DNA from: Adineta steineri
Taxonomy: Eukaryota; Rotifera; Eurotatoria; Adinetida; Adinetidae
Reading direction: 5' to 3'
Assembly (NCBI GenBank): GCA_905250115.1
Contig: CAJNOI010000096.1
Location: forward strand, 214,746-278,745
DNA length: 64,000 nucleotides
In this document: piece after piece, positions 38,864 to 52,352 of the stretch
How positions within the stretch are numbered: position 1 is the first letter of the stretch
Layout: every line of letters starts with the position of its first letter
Program-made: the position numbers and the translations under genes
Notes under the pieces: model-generated
Database searches by the model: none
Told to the model about the DNA's origin: nothing
The model's input: the letters and a program-made list of their open reading frames with translations, nothing else

Positions 38864-41191
38864 ATGTCTGGAAAAATGCATCGAGAAAATGTTGATAAAG
38901 ATAGTGAAGTTGGCGATCGTGATCGTCATCGTCGAACAGCTCAATCTGATCGTGGTCGTTCTTCATCTCCACCAACATCAAAACGTGTTCGAAAAACCGA
39001 AGAACATGTTGAAAAAGAATTAATAAATGAATTATCATCACATAATGATAATGAATTTAATCGAAAAGAAAAACATCAACAAGGTTCAACACAATTAGAT
39101 AATTTATATGCATCATTTTTACCATCAAGTAATTATTATGAACGATCATATATGCATCGTGATGTTGTGACACATTTAATTGTTACTCAAACTGATTTTT
39201 TAATAACTGGTTCACAAGATGGTCATATTAAATTTTGGAAAATAATTACACCGGATTATATTAAACAACAACAAACAGCAGCAACATATCAAGCTAAATC
39301 AAATGATGAAAAAGATCCTAATTCAAATAATATTCCTGGACCCATTGAATTTGTTAAACATTTTCGAGCTCATTTAGGTATTTTCATCTTTTTATTTAAT
39401 AATTATCAATATTTTAATTAACTAAAATTTCTAAGACAAAAATATCTTATGAGAATTATCAGAGTGAGAAAGGGGATGATTTATCTAAGTAAAACCTATT
39501 GATAGTAGATAAATATATTCTAATGTAGAAATTGTATATTATTTTAGGTCCAATCTTAACATTATGTACAAATTCATCTGGAACATTATTATGTTCATCA
39601 TGTAGTGATCGTACAGTAAAAATGTTTGATGTATTAGCATTTGATATGATAACAATGGTAAAATTAGAATTTATTCCATTAGTTTGTTCATTTGTTCATT
39701 CACCACGTCAAGCATTATCAACATTAGCGATATCAGATAGTCAATCATCATTTATTTATTTATATGATGGACGTACATTAAATATAAAAGAACCAATATC
39801 AATAATATCCAAAATAGGTCATGCATCACCAGTAACAATAATATCATATTGTCCAAAATATGATTTAGCAATATCATGTGATCAATCATCAATTATTAAT
39901 TATTGGTCACCAAATCATTTACAAAATTTACCACAAGAAATTTTATTTGAATCCAAATTAGATACAGATTTATTTGAATTAGTTAAAAGAAAATTAATTC
40001 CATTAACATTAGAATTTAATTCAACCGGTGATCAATTTGCATTACTTGGAAAATCATCAACACAACGAAAATTATTTTTATTTGATACATTAAAAGGAAA
40101 AATTTTAAAAATCTTTGATGAACATTTAGAAGTTTATAAACAATTACATGAACGTTTACAAACTAAACAACAACAACAACAACAACAACAAAATGAAGAT
40201 AATAATAATAAAAAATTAAATTTAAATATGTTAAATAATGTTGAATATTCTCGACATTTAACTATTGAAAAAGATTTAGAAAAAAATGATTTAGTTTATT
40301 CATCAATTAATCTTCAATTTGATTCATCTGGTACTTATCTTTTTTATACAACGCTATATGGAATTAAAATGTTAAATTTAAGAACAAATTCTATTAGACA
40401 TTTTTTTGGTACAACAGAAAATGCAAGATTTATTCGTTTAGCACTTTATCAAACACAAAAATCAGCTAATAATGATTTTAATTCAACGATTCTTTTTACA
40501 AATGCTTATAAAAAAAATAGATTTTATTTATTTACAAGAAATGATCCACAAGGTAACACATTTTATTTTTCATCATTATTTCTTATTTCTCTCTCTCTCT
40601 CTCTCTCGTTCTTTTTTTTTAGATAGTCGAAGTGAACATGATAATGATCGAGATGTTTATAATGAAAAACCAAGTCGTGAAGATATTTTAACAGCAACAG
40701 AAGAACAAGCTTTATCATCATTATCTCAATCAGCAATAATTCATACAACATATGGTGATATTCATCTTCGTTTATTTCCTGAATATGTTCCAAAAACATG
40801 TGAAAATTTTATTCAACATTCAAAACAATCTTATTATAATAATTGTATTTTTCATCGTGTTATTAAACAATTTATGATTCAAACAGGTGATCCATTAGGA
40901 AATGGAACTGGGGGACAATCAATATGGGGAAAAGATTTTGAAGATGAATTTCATCCACAATTAAAACATGATAGACCATATACACTTTCAATGGCAAATG
41001 CTGGACCAAATACAAATGGATCACAATTTTTTATAACTGTTGTTCCATCTCCATGGCTTGATAATAAACATACCATTTTTGGTAGAGTTTCAAAAGGAAT
41101 GGATGTTGTTGAAAAAATTTCTCAAGCGAAAACAGATCGTCTTGATAAACCATTAGATGAAATTAAAATTATTTCAATATCTATTAAATAA
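38864..41191 (+). CDS. PPWD1: Peptidylprolyl isomerase domain and WD repeat-containing protein 1
   Basis: Three exons, 38864-39377, 39548-40552 and 40623-41191, give 695 residues (human about 646). A charged N-terminus leads to WD repeats ([42 protein letters not shown]) and the family-specific linker [13 protein letters not shown]...[16 protein letters not shown]-terminal cyclophilin domain follows (about 545-695) with [32 protein letters not shown] and [12 protein letters not shown]. The catalytic Arg of FHR and the QFF/W pocket are intact, so isomerase activity is expected. PPWD1 is a nuclear cyclophilin of catalytic spliceosomes. A poly-Gln run interrupts the WD part near residue 390. Confidence 0.96.
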
Positions 41192-41740
41192 ATATCTCCA
41201 TCCTTTTCTGTTCTGTTCTGTTCTTTTTTGTTTGTTTGTTCAATAAACATAATTAATAAACTTTTCTCTTGAAAATTATCAGAGAAACTTATTCTCTTCT
41301 ATTAACTATGAAATCTCTTTGAAATAATATTAAATTTCCTATGTAATCGTCCTTTTATAGTGGACGATTTTTATCGTATTAACATTAGAGATGATAGGAG
41401 AGTAACGCCATCTTTTTCTTTTCTATATTTTATTAAGATAAAGATGATTGAAGGAAATCTTAAATCTATATTGACCAATTAATTCTAGTTGAAATAACCA
41501 AAAACCAGACGAGATATTATTAAATGAAATAAATCTTATCGATTTTTATTAATGAACTGTTGAATACAGTCATTATTTATGATAAACACTAACAACAAAT
41601 CTTTTGAAATAAATACAAAAATAACTAGGACAATAATTTGTCTATGAATTCTCATTTTCTTAACTAAAATAAATTTATTTGAAAAGAATAAAATTTTATT
41701 TTAATTCTTTATATATATGTGTCTTGATTCTTAATTTTAG
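41192..41740. other. Spacer between PPWD1 and WDR12
   Basis: 549 bp holding the PPWD1 3' UTR and the WDR12 promoter/5' UTR. The bases just before the WDR12 ATG (ttaattttag) look like a splice acceptor, so a 5' UTR intron is likely. Confidence 0.45.
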
Positions 41741-43328
41741 ATGTCTCTTCAAGTGAGATTTATCACAAGATTACAGAAGTATATATTTTATTCTCTTTCT
41801 TAAAAAATATTTCTTTTTCTTTGAAATAAAGATATTCTGTACCTGATACAACATTAGTTATTCCATCTTCATCAACAAATTCTCAATTAGAAGCTATTCT
41901 AAAAGGATTATTACAACAAACAACAGGTTCATTTTCATATTAAAACAAAATTATTTAATAGAAAAAAAACTACTGATATTTTAGGATCTTCAAATGATTT
42001 CTCCCGTTTATCATTTGATTTTTTATGTTTAAATCAATTAATTCGTTCATCATTAGAAGAACATATCCGAGAAAAAGATGAATCATTACTTGAATCAATA
42101 ATTGATATTGAATATATTGAAAAATTTCAAGCACCTGAACCAGAAGATGCATTAATGCATGATGATTGGGTATCAACATGTAAATCATTGGGTGATACAA
42201 TTTTAGTTGGTTCTTATGATACAAAAATACATTTATGGAATAATCAAGGAGAACATATAACTAGTCTTCCAGGACATACTGCTCCTATAAGATCTCTTAT
42301 TTTTATTCATTCAGGTTTTGATTTTCTTTCTTTTAATGATACAAAAAAACAAAGAATTTTTCTTTAATTTCTTAAGATGAAGGTGAACATGAATTTATAA
42401 GTGGATCACATGATCAAACAATCTTAATATGGAAATATGATCAAAATAAAAATAGTGTTAAATCATTAATCACTTGTAAAGGACATCAAGGAACTATTGA
42501 AACATTAGCTTTACAAAAATCTATTTTTGCTTCGGGTTCTTTTGATAAAACTATTAAATTATGGGGATTAGGTTTGTTTCATTTGATCTTATTTTATTCT
42601 ATTTTGAAGTTTTATTTTAATAGAAGAACAACAACAAGAACAAACATCAACAAAAGTAAATTGTTTTTTCTTAATTAAATAGATAATATTAATAAAAGAA
42701 AAATAAATCGGTTTATTAGGAATGTCGAGTAACAATAAATGCTCATAATGAAAATGTTTCATCAATTGGTTGGAATTCTTCAAATGAACTTGTATCATGT
42801 TCATGGGATCAAACAATAAAATTATGGAATATGGATACAATACAATCAACACAAACATTTGTTTGTTTTTCATTTTTTAAAATAAATTTCATTTTTTAAA
42901 TTTCTTTTTAGAAATGTGGAAAAGCTGTTCTATCACTTGATATATCACCTGTTAATGGTTTATTAATTTGTGGTTTTACTGATCGATTTATTCGTCTTTA
43001 TGATACACGTGTTCAAGGTTTTATTCTTTTGTTTTGTTTTTGAAAGAATTCTATGAAATTTCTTTTAGAAGGATATGTTCTTCGATCAACATTTTCATCT
43101 CATAGTCAATGGGTTCCAAGTGTTATGTGGTCGCGAACATCTGAACATTTATTTGTCTCAGGTTCATATGATGGTTTAGTTAAATTATGGGATACACGAT
43201 CATTAAAAGCACCACTTTATGATCTTCAAGGACATGAAGATCGTGTTTTATGTGTTGATTGGTCAGTTGATCAATTAATTCTATCTGGTGGTGCTGATAA
43301 TTCATTAAAAATGTTTTCATTTAAATAA
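41741..43328 (+). CDS. WDR12: WD repeat-containing protein 12 (ribosome biogenesis, PeBoW complex)
   Basis: Eight exons, 41741-41778, 41832-41926, 41985-42314, 42377-42571, 42624-42655, 42720-42860, 42912-43017 and 43069-43328, close in phase to 398 residues (human 423). An N-terminal NLE/ubiquitin-like domain (MSLQVRFITRLQ...FDFLCLNQLIRSSLEEH) leads to MHDDWVSTCKSL and a seven-bladed propeller. Repeats end in KIHLWNN, ILIWKYD, IKLWGLG, IKLWNMD, FIRLYDTR, VKLWDTR (KAPLYDL as in human) and the terminal LSGGADNSLKMFS. WDR12 joins PES1 and BOP1 in pre-60S maturation, and its NLE domain binds the AAA ATPase MDN1. Exon 5 is only 32 nt. The ATG sits directly after a splice acceptor. Confidence 0.96.
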
Positions 43329-44745
43329 CAAAAAAACATTTATTTGTTGTTGAATTTTTAATAAATAAAAAAGAAAATCTTGTTGAATCATTTCATCATT
43401 ATTTCCAATAAGATATTTTTGCAAAATTCAATTCATTTCAATTATCAATATATTACAAAATTAAAAAATACAAAAAAGAAAAAAAAAGAGAAATGAAAAT
43501 TAGATTTGCTTGAAGAATTTTTTCAATAGAAATAAAATGATTGATTAATAAAGAAAATTTTCTCATTCATCTCTATTAATCAATGTTGTCGTTTCACAAG
43601 ATTATTTTTCTCATTTAATAATTGGTTAGATTCTTAATTCTATACATTAATCATATAAGATTAACTGACTTTTATCAAAAAAACTAATGAAGAAAATATT
43701 CTAATAAAACGTGCAATAGAAATAATACCAGTTAAAACAAATCTTATTTACAAGCAAAGTAAATCTTCTCAGGTCAAATAGTGCATTAAGAAAACAATCA
43801 ATTCCACGTTTTTTTCCGTAGGTTTCATGAAATGAATACTTCAGGATGAAATTTCCATCGGAAATAGATGGGAAGTTCAACGAGACGATCAAATTTGTAC
43901 AAGATTTTGAACGTTAGATTTCTTTATCAGTTCCAGATCGCGTTTTCAATTTACTTGAGGACAATTTCTATGTTTAGAATCAGTCTATAGTTATACTATT
44001 ACATTTTGGCACATTTTATAACTCTCATCCCAAAAAATGTATACTAACAACCGAATGAAAATCATAATTTGGTAATTTTTATGCTTTTTCAAAAGCACAC
44101 ATTCGACAACTGAACAAAGTCATCTGTTATTTCATATTTTCAATCATTCAATAGAAATAACTATTAAATGTCAAAAAATTGATTTCCTATAAATAATAAT
44201 CATTTATGTAAAAGAAATATGATGTGTTATCAAAGAGTCAATCTAACTGTTTCATGTAGTTTTGTCTCTTGAAATCAAATATCGTGAAAACTCTAAACAG
44301 TTTGTTTTGTTTCTCAATAATGATTTCCTTCTTAATTTTTTATTCGAACTCTAAGTTCTTCCATTTTGAATTAATAATATTAAAATTTATCAGCTGAATA
44401 GATGTTTTTACTATGAAGCGATCTTTTTAAATAATATAGTATATAAAAATATACAATAAAATAAAGTTTATAACGAAAGATATAAGAGAATATAGTTAAA
44501 TGAATAATTCAACATATTGTTATTAATAGATAAAAAAAAGCCTCGTTATATCATAGTTGTTAATGCTCTTTAAATTTAATAGGCTGTCCTCATATGACCT
44601 ATCAACATGAAATTCTATCGGTGTGTTACATATGACTTTATAACCTAGTGAAATATACGATGAATAAATAATTGACTGACTATAAAACTAGTCATTATCA
44701 TATTGTTGTTCTGTAGAGAAACAAGAAAAAAGGGTAATATAAATA
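43329..44745. other. Intergenic
   Basis: 1.4 kb between two plus-strand genes, presumed 3' UTR of WDR12 and promoter of the LamG/VCBS-type gene. No exon or clear repeat recognised. Confidence 0.45.
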
Positions 44746-47700
44746 ATGTCAAGAATAGTTGTGAAGATATTTTTGATTTATTTTCTTCAAAGTTTATTTA
44801 TTTTGTTTGAAGCGAAATATTCTATTCCTGATCAAGTTATTTTAAGTACAATTATTTATAGAGAATATAATTTAACTATTTATACATCATTAAGTAATCC
44901 AAGTCGTGAACCAAAATCATGGATATTTTGGTATGATCCATTAATTATATTTGATTATACAAAAGATATTTATCAATATAATGATCAAATACGTTTTACA
45001 TTTTCTATATCATCACCACAAATTGATCAAACAATTAGAGAAAATCTTATTAAAACAATGCATCCTGATGTTGAACATTATGCTATATTTTGGGTAATTG
45101 AACCATTACCAATTGATACATTAACAATCTATATTATTGATGAAACTTCTCTACCAATATCATCTGTATATCCTTGTATAAAAAATGAATTATTTGGTAC
45201 ACTTACCTTTGAATGTCAATTTCAATGTTCATCAATAATTATTGCTAATTCAATAAAAGATTCAATTTTATGTGGAAAATTAAAATTGGAATTAAAATCT
45301 TATATTCAATCATCAACATATCCAATAATAATTCCATCAAGAATTACAACAAGAAAAAATTGGAATTATTTAAGATTAAATTTTAATAAGAAAAAATATA
45401 TTTCTCGATTTGAAAAAAGTAAATTTATTGAAAAATATTTTGTTAATATTCAAACAATTGATAATACAATAAAAGAAATTGATTTAGAAATACTTTTTCA
45501 ATTAGCAATAAATCAAACAACATATTATGAAATGAATTATTTCAATGGTTTATGGATATTCGAAGATTTTGAATATATTTTAAATAATGATTTATTTTAT
45601 AAAAATTATCAATTAAATAATCAAATTTTATTTTATTTAAAAACAAATTCTTCATCATCAATATTAAAATATTTTCCTAAACAAATTTATTCAATTGATG
45701 AAATAAAAGAAATATTTTTAAATAAATTTGATATTTCAATTGAATGGTTATTTAATGAACAAAAATGGATAATAAAATCATTAAAAGTTTATTTCTTATC
45801 AGATCTATATGATTATCTTCAATTAAGTTTAATAAATAAACAATATTATTTAGATATTTTAAATACAAAATTAAATCAAACAATTGATTGTTCATATTGG
45901 TCAACAATTTGTTCATGTCAATCAACAATATCATCTATTGTTTTTCTATCAACTACACAATTTATACGTATATCAAATATTGATATGGATTTGGAATTGA
46001 CAGGTTTTACAATTGAATTATGGCTAAGACCTGATTTATTACCACCAAATGGAATCGAATCAATAAATATTCTTAATTTTCGTGATCAATATCAATTAAC
46101 ATATGAATCAAATGGGGAAATTAAATTTAGAGTTATGAATAAAATTTATTCAAATATTTATGTAAGAACATTACAATCAATAAATGTAAATCAATGGATA
46201 TTTCTATCATTTGTTTATTCATCTATTGATAATCAATTAGAATTCTATTTGAATGGACAATTTATTTCAAGTATTATTTTAATAATAAAACCAGAAAAAT
46301 TAACTAATGATATTCTTATTGGAAAAGAATTTATTGGTGCTATTAGAGATTTACGTTTATGGAATTGTTCAAGAAATCAATATGAAATATTTTCAACAAT
46401 GAAAACAAATAGTTTAATTGGAAATGAAACATGTTTAATTGGTTTATGGTCAATGACAGATAATTACGGTCAAATAATAAAAGATTTAACAATGAATAAT
46501 ATACCTCATCACGGAACATTAGGTTTTGATCACAATCTTAATTTAATAACTGATCCAATATGGGCATATGTTCTACCTAAATCATTTCTTCCACCACCTC
46601 CAAAAGCTCGTACATTAACTTATTCAATATTTCGAGAAAATATAACATCACCAATGTATGTTCAATGGGGAACAATATTTGATATACCAGTATGAAACTT
46701 TGAAAATAATAATATCATATTTTGTTTTTGTTCAAGGTACCTGCTGATTATGATGGTGATGGTCTAGCAGATTTTGCTGTTTATCGTCCAACAACAATGA
46801 CATGGATGATTTCATCAAGTAATAATCCAAATATTCTTCTAACAAAATCTTGGGGTTTACCTGGTGATATTCCTGTTCGATGTAATTTTGATGGAGATAG
46901 ATATTTTGATTATACTATTTTTCGTCCATCAACTTCTCAATGGATATCTCATTTAAGTAGTAATCCATCTTATCAATATATTCATAAATGGTATAGAAAA
47001 ATTATTTTATTCAAAGAAAATGTTTTTGTTTTGTTATTTTAAGGGGCAAATCTAATGATATACCTTGTCCAGGTGATTTTGATGGTGATGGTAAAACAGA
47101 TTTTGTTGTTTATCGTCGAGGAGTTTTCTATATAAGTCCATCAAATGATCCAAGTGTACAATGGACTAAACAATGGTAAATAATAATAATTCTTTTCTTT
47201 TAAATTAATATTGAAAAAAATGTATGTAGGGGTCAACCAGGTGATATTCCTTTATCAAATTGTGATTTTGATGGTGATGGAAAATCAGATTTTGCTGTTT
47301 GGACACCTAGTAGTGCTATATGGTCATGGATTCCTAGTGGAAATTCTTCGTTAATCTATCAACGACAATGGGGTAGTATTTATGATACACCACTTTGTGA
47401 AGATTTTGATGGTGATGGAAAAGGAGATTTTATTGTTTATAGAAATTGGACTGGTGAATGGTTTATTATACCTTATAGTGTTTCATCAGTTATTATAACA
47501 TATCAATGGGGTCGTTCAACTGATGTACCATTTGCTGGAGATTTTGATGGAGATGGACGAGGTAAATAGAATGAAAAGATTTTCTTTTTATCTTTTTAAA
47601 TAATTTAAATAGCTGATTTTGGTTTATGGAGACCAAGAATAAATAAAAGTTATGTTTGGGAAATAATACCAAGTTCAATGCCAGTAGCATTGTTACGTAA

Positions 47701-48688
47701 ACCATGGGGAATTGCAGGAGATGCGCCTGTTAGTAAGTTCAAATATTTTATTCGAATTATTCAGAATTTCATTGATTGACTTTTTTTTGTTTCTTATTTA
47801 GGTGGAGATTTTGATGATGATAGACGATGTAATTTATTTTTAGTTTGAATTTTTCAAAGATTTTTTTCGTTTTATTTTTGTTAAATAGCTGATATTACAA
47901 TATGGAGATCATCGAATGGATTCTGGTTAAATTTTTCAAATAAAAATAAATAAATAAAAATCGTTTATTTTTTCTATTTTAGGTATACTATAATGATTGG
48001 TAAACCTGGTATACAAGAAATCAAACATTGGGGTTTTTTTACTGCTAATGATACTGCAGGTTATTTATTAATGAAAAAAGAAGAAGAAAAACACTTTGTA
48101 TTTTATTTATTTATTTGAATAGTAACAGCCGATTGGAATGGAGATATTTTTAGTGATTATACAATATTTCGTCCATCAAATTGTTACTGGTATATAACAC
48201 TTCAAGATAATCCTATTCTTCGAATTTTTATGCAATGGGGTGTTCCAGAATATCAAGATTTTGCTGTGTAACAAAAATTTCTTTTTATTTTAATAGATTT
48301 GTGTTTTCTTTTAATTTTGTTTAGAGCAGGTGATTATGATGGCGATGGAAAATATGATTTTGCAGTTTGGCGACCATCAACAGGTATTTGGTTTATTTTA
48401 CCATCAACAAATCCATCACATATTGTTATGTCTCAATGGGGTATCCCTGGTGATGTTCCAATAACAGCAGCAGATTTTGATGGTGATGGAAAATCAGATA
48501 TTGCTGTATGGCGTCCATCAACTGGATCTTGGTATATTTTACCATCATCAAATCCAATTTATCCATTTTTTGGTCCATCCGTCATTCGACAACCATTACA
48601 ACCATTACCAAAACCACAATCAGTGCCACTTCCTAATACAAAGATTCCAGTATGGCCGCCTACTACTAAGAAAATGATACCAGCATGA
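44746..48688 (+). CDS. Secreted protein with LamG-like domain and about ten VCBS/FG-GAP-like D-x-DGDG repeats
   Basis: Ten exons, 44746-46689, 46737-46990, 47044-47175, 47230-47561, 47613-47732, 47802-47828, 47889-47925, 47983-48059, 48123-48267 and 48325-48688, close in phase to 1143 residues. A signal peptide (about 1-23) precedes a Tyr/Ile-rich region of unknown fold. A concanavalin A/LamG-type jellyroll lies at about residues 405-600 (TGFTIELWLRPDLLP; NQWIFLSFVYSS; GAIRDLRLWN). The C-terminal half is a tandem array of units such as DFDGDGKSDIAVWRPSTG followed by WGxPGDxP, with Ca2+-binding DxDxDG loops; some units are decayed (DFDDDRR, DWNGDIF). The protein is presumably extracellular, binding glycans or matrix. 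The repeats are very common in bacterial secreted proteins, so bacterial ancestry of that half is possible. Function unknown. Confidence 0.85.
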
Positions 48689-49400
48689 TTATTACAAATA
48701 TCGAATATTGGTACAATAAATTCTCCACTATTAATATAAAATAACAGTTACAATTTCCTAACTTATACGTTGATTTGTATATAGCTATTATTTTATAGAA
48801 TGAATCTCAATAATCTTAATAGATTCATATATGTTCTCAATCTCAGACAATTTATTTCATCAAAAAACTATTTTATATTCAAAAATAATTATGTGTGAAA
48901 CAAATAAAGAAACAATTATTTGAAAATTTTATTATATTTTTATTCTATCATCAATATCAATTTATAAAATAATTAAAATAATTTTTTAAATAAAATATTG
49001 TGTATATTTTGGTTATCATCATATTCAACATTTTATTCTCCTTCAATTAAATTACATTTTCACAACTATCGAAGATCATTATATTTCTCTTTAACATTCT
49101 TTATAAAACAGATTTAAAAATACTATGATTATTATTATCGATATCATTAAAAAATAACTTTTATTTTATATTCTATCGATGTTATATAAACAAGGATCTG
49201 TATATAAGACCGATAAATACGCTCTAGAATTATTAAACACATATTTAAAATAAATTTTATTTTGTTTATGAATTCATATTTCATTCTTATAATAGGCTAT
49301 AAGAAAAATTGATTTAACTTCAAAAAAATGCAATTTTTATTTTTATTTTTATTTAAAAAAAGTAAAATATTTCATATATATATATATTGTCTAGTTATAG
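48689..49400. other. Intergenic, convergent 3' ends
   Basis: 712 bp of AT-rich DNA holding the 3' UTRs of the LamG/VCBS gene (+) and the ABHD6-like gene (-). No coding sequence seen. Confidence 0.5.
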
Positions 49401-50592
49401 TTACGAGTTCGTATCAGTTTTGGAATCTTCTTCTGAAGAATGATTTTCTTTCAAAAATTGTACAATACTTTTTGCTGTTTCTTTTGGTTTATCATTAGTA
49501 ATAAGATGACCACAATCATCGAAAAGAATTACTTCTGATTTGGGTATTAAATTGGAAAAATAATAAGCACCTTCAACTGCACATAACTAAAAATAAAATT
49601 ATTTATTTTATTTTATTTTATATATTATCTCAAATTGATATACTTGATCTTTTCGACCCCAAATAATCAATGATGGACATGTGAAATCTTTCAATTGTGA
49701 ATAAGATTGTTCAAGATTTGGATAATCATTTTCAAAAGCTAATTGAAGAACTAACATTTAAATAGAAAAAGAAAACAACAGAATGATATGATTTAATTAG
49801 ATAAAATGCTTTTTACTTTTTTTATGATGATCTAATGTTGGTAATCTTGTTTTGAAATAACCATTAGCTAATAATCGACGTAAATAAAGTTTTTTCGTTG
49901 TCATTGCATCAGCTGTAGCATAGAATTGTTCATGTGTTTCAGGTAGAAGAACATTATATGTTCCTGAACGTATTTGTTGGATCATTTCTGTTTCATATTC
50001 TTCTCCAGCTATGAAAATAAACAAAAGATTTTAATAATATTTTCTTTTTGAAATATTTACGAGGAACAGGAGCAAGTACACAAATCATTTTTACATATGA
50101 AGGATATTTTGCTGCAAACATAGCTACAACTGAACCACCCATTGAAGTACCAACAAGACAAATAGATTCATTTAAATTTAATTCGTCTAAAAACTAATAA
50201 AAATATAATATAGAAATATATTGAATAAATAGAAAGAATTTTTGTACCAATTTAAGATTATCTACAAGATTATCAGCTGTTACTTGTTCTTCAGAAAATC
50301 CTGTAGTTTCTCCATGACCAGGCATATCAACAGCAATACAATGGAAACTATGAGGAATATTCTAAATAAAAATAAAAAATGGAATTTTTTTCAAGAAAAT
50401 ATTCTATTGACTGACTTTAATAACAGTTAACCATGTATGTTTATCAGATGAAAAGCCATGAATAAATACAAGAGTTGGTTTATGAGAATCTTTCGAGCCT
50501 CTTTCACAATAACAAAATGTTATACGTTCATCTTCATCATCATCATTTTTATTAATCGTTAAAAAACGTTTTTTAACACCAGCTCGACGCAT
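49401..50592 (-). CDS. ABHD6: Alpha/beta hydrolase, ABHD6-like (monoacylglycerol lipase family)
   Basis: Six exons, 50416-50592, 50248-50361, 50061-50193, 49817-50008, 49644-49750 and 49401-49586, give 302 residues. Oxyanion strand: PTLVFIHGFSSDKHTW (human ABHD6 SILMLHGFSAHKDMW). Then come VDMPGHGET, the nucleophile elbow GTSMGGS (Ser about residue 120), the acid in IIWGRKDQ and the base in DCGHLITNDKPKETA. ABHD6 hydrolyses 2-arachidonoylglycerol and bis(monoacylglycero)phosphate at membranes. Unlike vertebrate ABHD6 (337 residues) the predicted start lacks the N-terminal membrane anchor. The ATG follows an atag acceptor, so an upstream exon could exist, but the short exon-like piece near 50660-50690 has no ATG in frame. 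Other ABHD lipases are possible. Confidence 0.85.
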
Positions 50593-51860
50593 ATTTATTC
50601 TATAAGATATATATATATATTCATTAGATTTAATATCATATCATACCATACAACTTACTTATAATATTTGTCTATAAGTTTGCTCACCCTAAATAATATC
50701 TCTTGAGTAAAACATATTTTTAATAATCAAATATATAACTTACATAATTCGATGTATTTATAACAATTACAAGAATTTACATTAATATTTAGACAACGTT
50801 TTTTTTCTTTGTAAAAAATAATAAGATTTTAAACGTAAGAGTTCAAATGCGTATATTTTCTTTTTTGTCAATAATAAAAATATGATATAGAAACATATGC
50901 TTATCTTTGTCTTATAGTATAATGAAAGAAAAAGAGAAATGTTACGCATGATTCGCTGTAGAATAAATAAAAGGTTTATGAGTAGGAAGATGACGTTCGA
51001 TAAGTATGATTTATATAATAATATGACATATCTATTTTGTCAGACTAAACAAAAATGGGTGTATAATTATATTTTAGCCAACGTCATATGCACATTGTTT
51101 ACCTCAATGTTAAATAAAGTATTGCAATAATCGCATATTATTACAATAAATATTTTATTAAAATATTTCGTCATTAATTTGATTTTCATTAAACGCTATT
51201 ATGTGCTAAAAACAAGGGTAACCAATACCCTCACCCTCAATAATAGTACCGTTATTTATCTAATTTCATAACTAAAAAATTATTAATTTTTATCTAAGAA
51301 CAATTGAATATCTATTGACGATAGTATTAAACGATATTCCTTCATATGATTAAATCATCGAATCTTCAAATATATCATAAAAACTCTTTGTTTTTCTCAA
51401 TATTATTGAACATATCATAATAATTATCACTTCCTAAACATTTCCTGAACAAAGGTCATTGTTTTTTGTTAATTAAAGTAAATAAAAAGCATGTGAAGCT
51501 TATTTGAAATAGAAAAGAAAAATCTATTGTGTGTAGTTGTAGACAGAGTGAATCAAAGATTAATTCAATTAATAGACTATCTTCTCAAATTCCAATGATT
51601 AAAAGATAAATAAATCTGGTTGGAAAGAGAATTTTGAAAGAAAAACTAGAAAATAACATTTACTTTTGTATGAGTTTATTGATAAGAATGATCAGTTGAG
51701 ATTTGTAATTATATATTTTAATAAAAGAAAAGAAAAGAAAAGAGAAAGTATATAATCAGATCGTGCCTCACATTAATTTTCATAGAAAAATCTTTGAAGC
51801 AACTAAATAAGAATAGAAAAATAAGATGATGTTATTATTAAATGAGAAAAAGATTGATAT
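50593..51860. promoter_or_regulatory. Divergent intergenic region
   Basis: About 1.3 kb between the ABHD6-like gene (-) and the TMEM272-like gene (+). A donor-like GTAAGT on the minus strand near 50657 suggests a non-coding first exon of the hydrolase gene. AAAAG run at about 51724-51745. The 63-codon frame at 50939 is not convincing. Confidence 0.4.
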
Positions 51861-52352
51861 ATGACAATGATAGATGGAAAAACAAATAAAATTCTTTTGT
51901 GGAGTTTTGTCTGTATTTTATTTTGTCCAATATCAATGATATTCTTAGGTATTCGATATCGAAATGAATGTTCAAGTGAACCACAATTATCAATTTATCT
52001 TCTTATATTTGGATCAATATGGTTAATACTTTTTCTTTTAACTTTAATTCGTTCTTATTTATCTCATCGATATATGGATATATTATTTATGATAATTTGG
52101 TTTGCACTTTTATTATTAATTATTCCTGGTTATATATTTATATTTAATTTACGTACTAAAATTCGAATATCACAGACTTATCCATATGAAATATGTGAAA
52201 AATATTTTTATGTTTATTCATCTGCATTAATTATTCTTGTTCATATTCCACTTTATATATTTTTATGGATATCATGGTCATTAATTCATTCAAATGGATA
52301 TTTTCCAAATCAACAAAGATCAATTAGAATATTTACAATAACACCCACTTAA
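51861..52352 (+). CDS. Four-helix membrane protein, TMEM272-like
   Basis: Uninterrupted 163-codon frame with four hydrophobic helices (about residues 12-33, 43-61, 70-93 and 117-139). The short loop after helix 1, GIRYRNECSSEPQLSIYLLI, resembles the invertebrate TMEM272-like family, where a Cys-containing acidic turn is followed by P-x-L/I-P-I-Y-L. A second Cys pair member may be the C of YEICEKYF before the last helix. No function is established for the family. Single-exon structure is unusual among its neighbours. No signal peptide apart from helix 1. Confidence 0.7.
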   Translation: MTMIDGKTNKILLWSFVCILFCPISMIFLGIRYRNECSSEPQLSIYLLIFGSIWLILFLLTLIRSYLSHRYMDILFMIIWFALLLLIIPGYIFIFNLRTKIRISQTYPYEICEKYFYVYSSALIILVHIPLYIFLWISWSLIHSNGYFPNQQRSIRIFTITPT

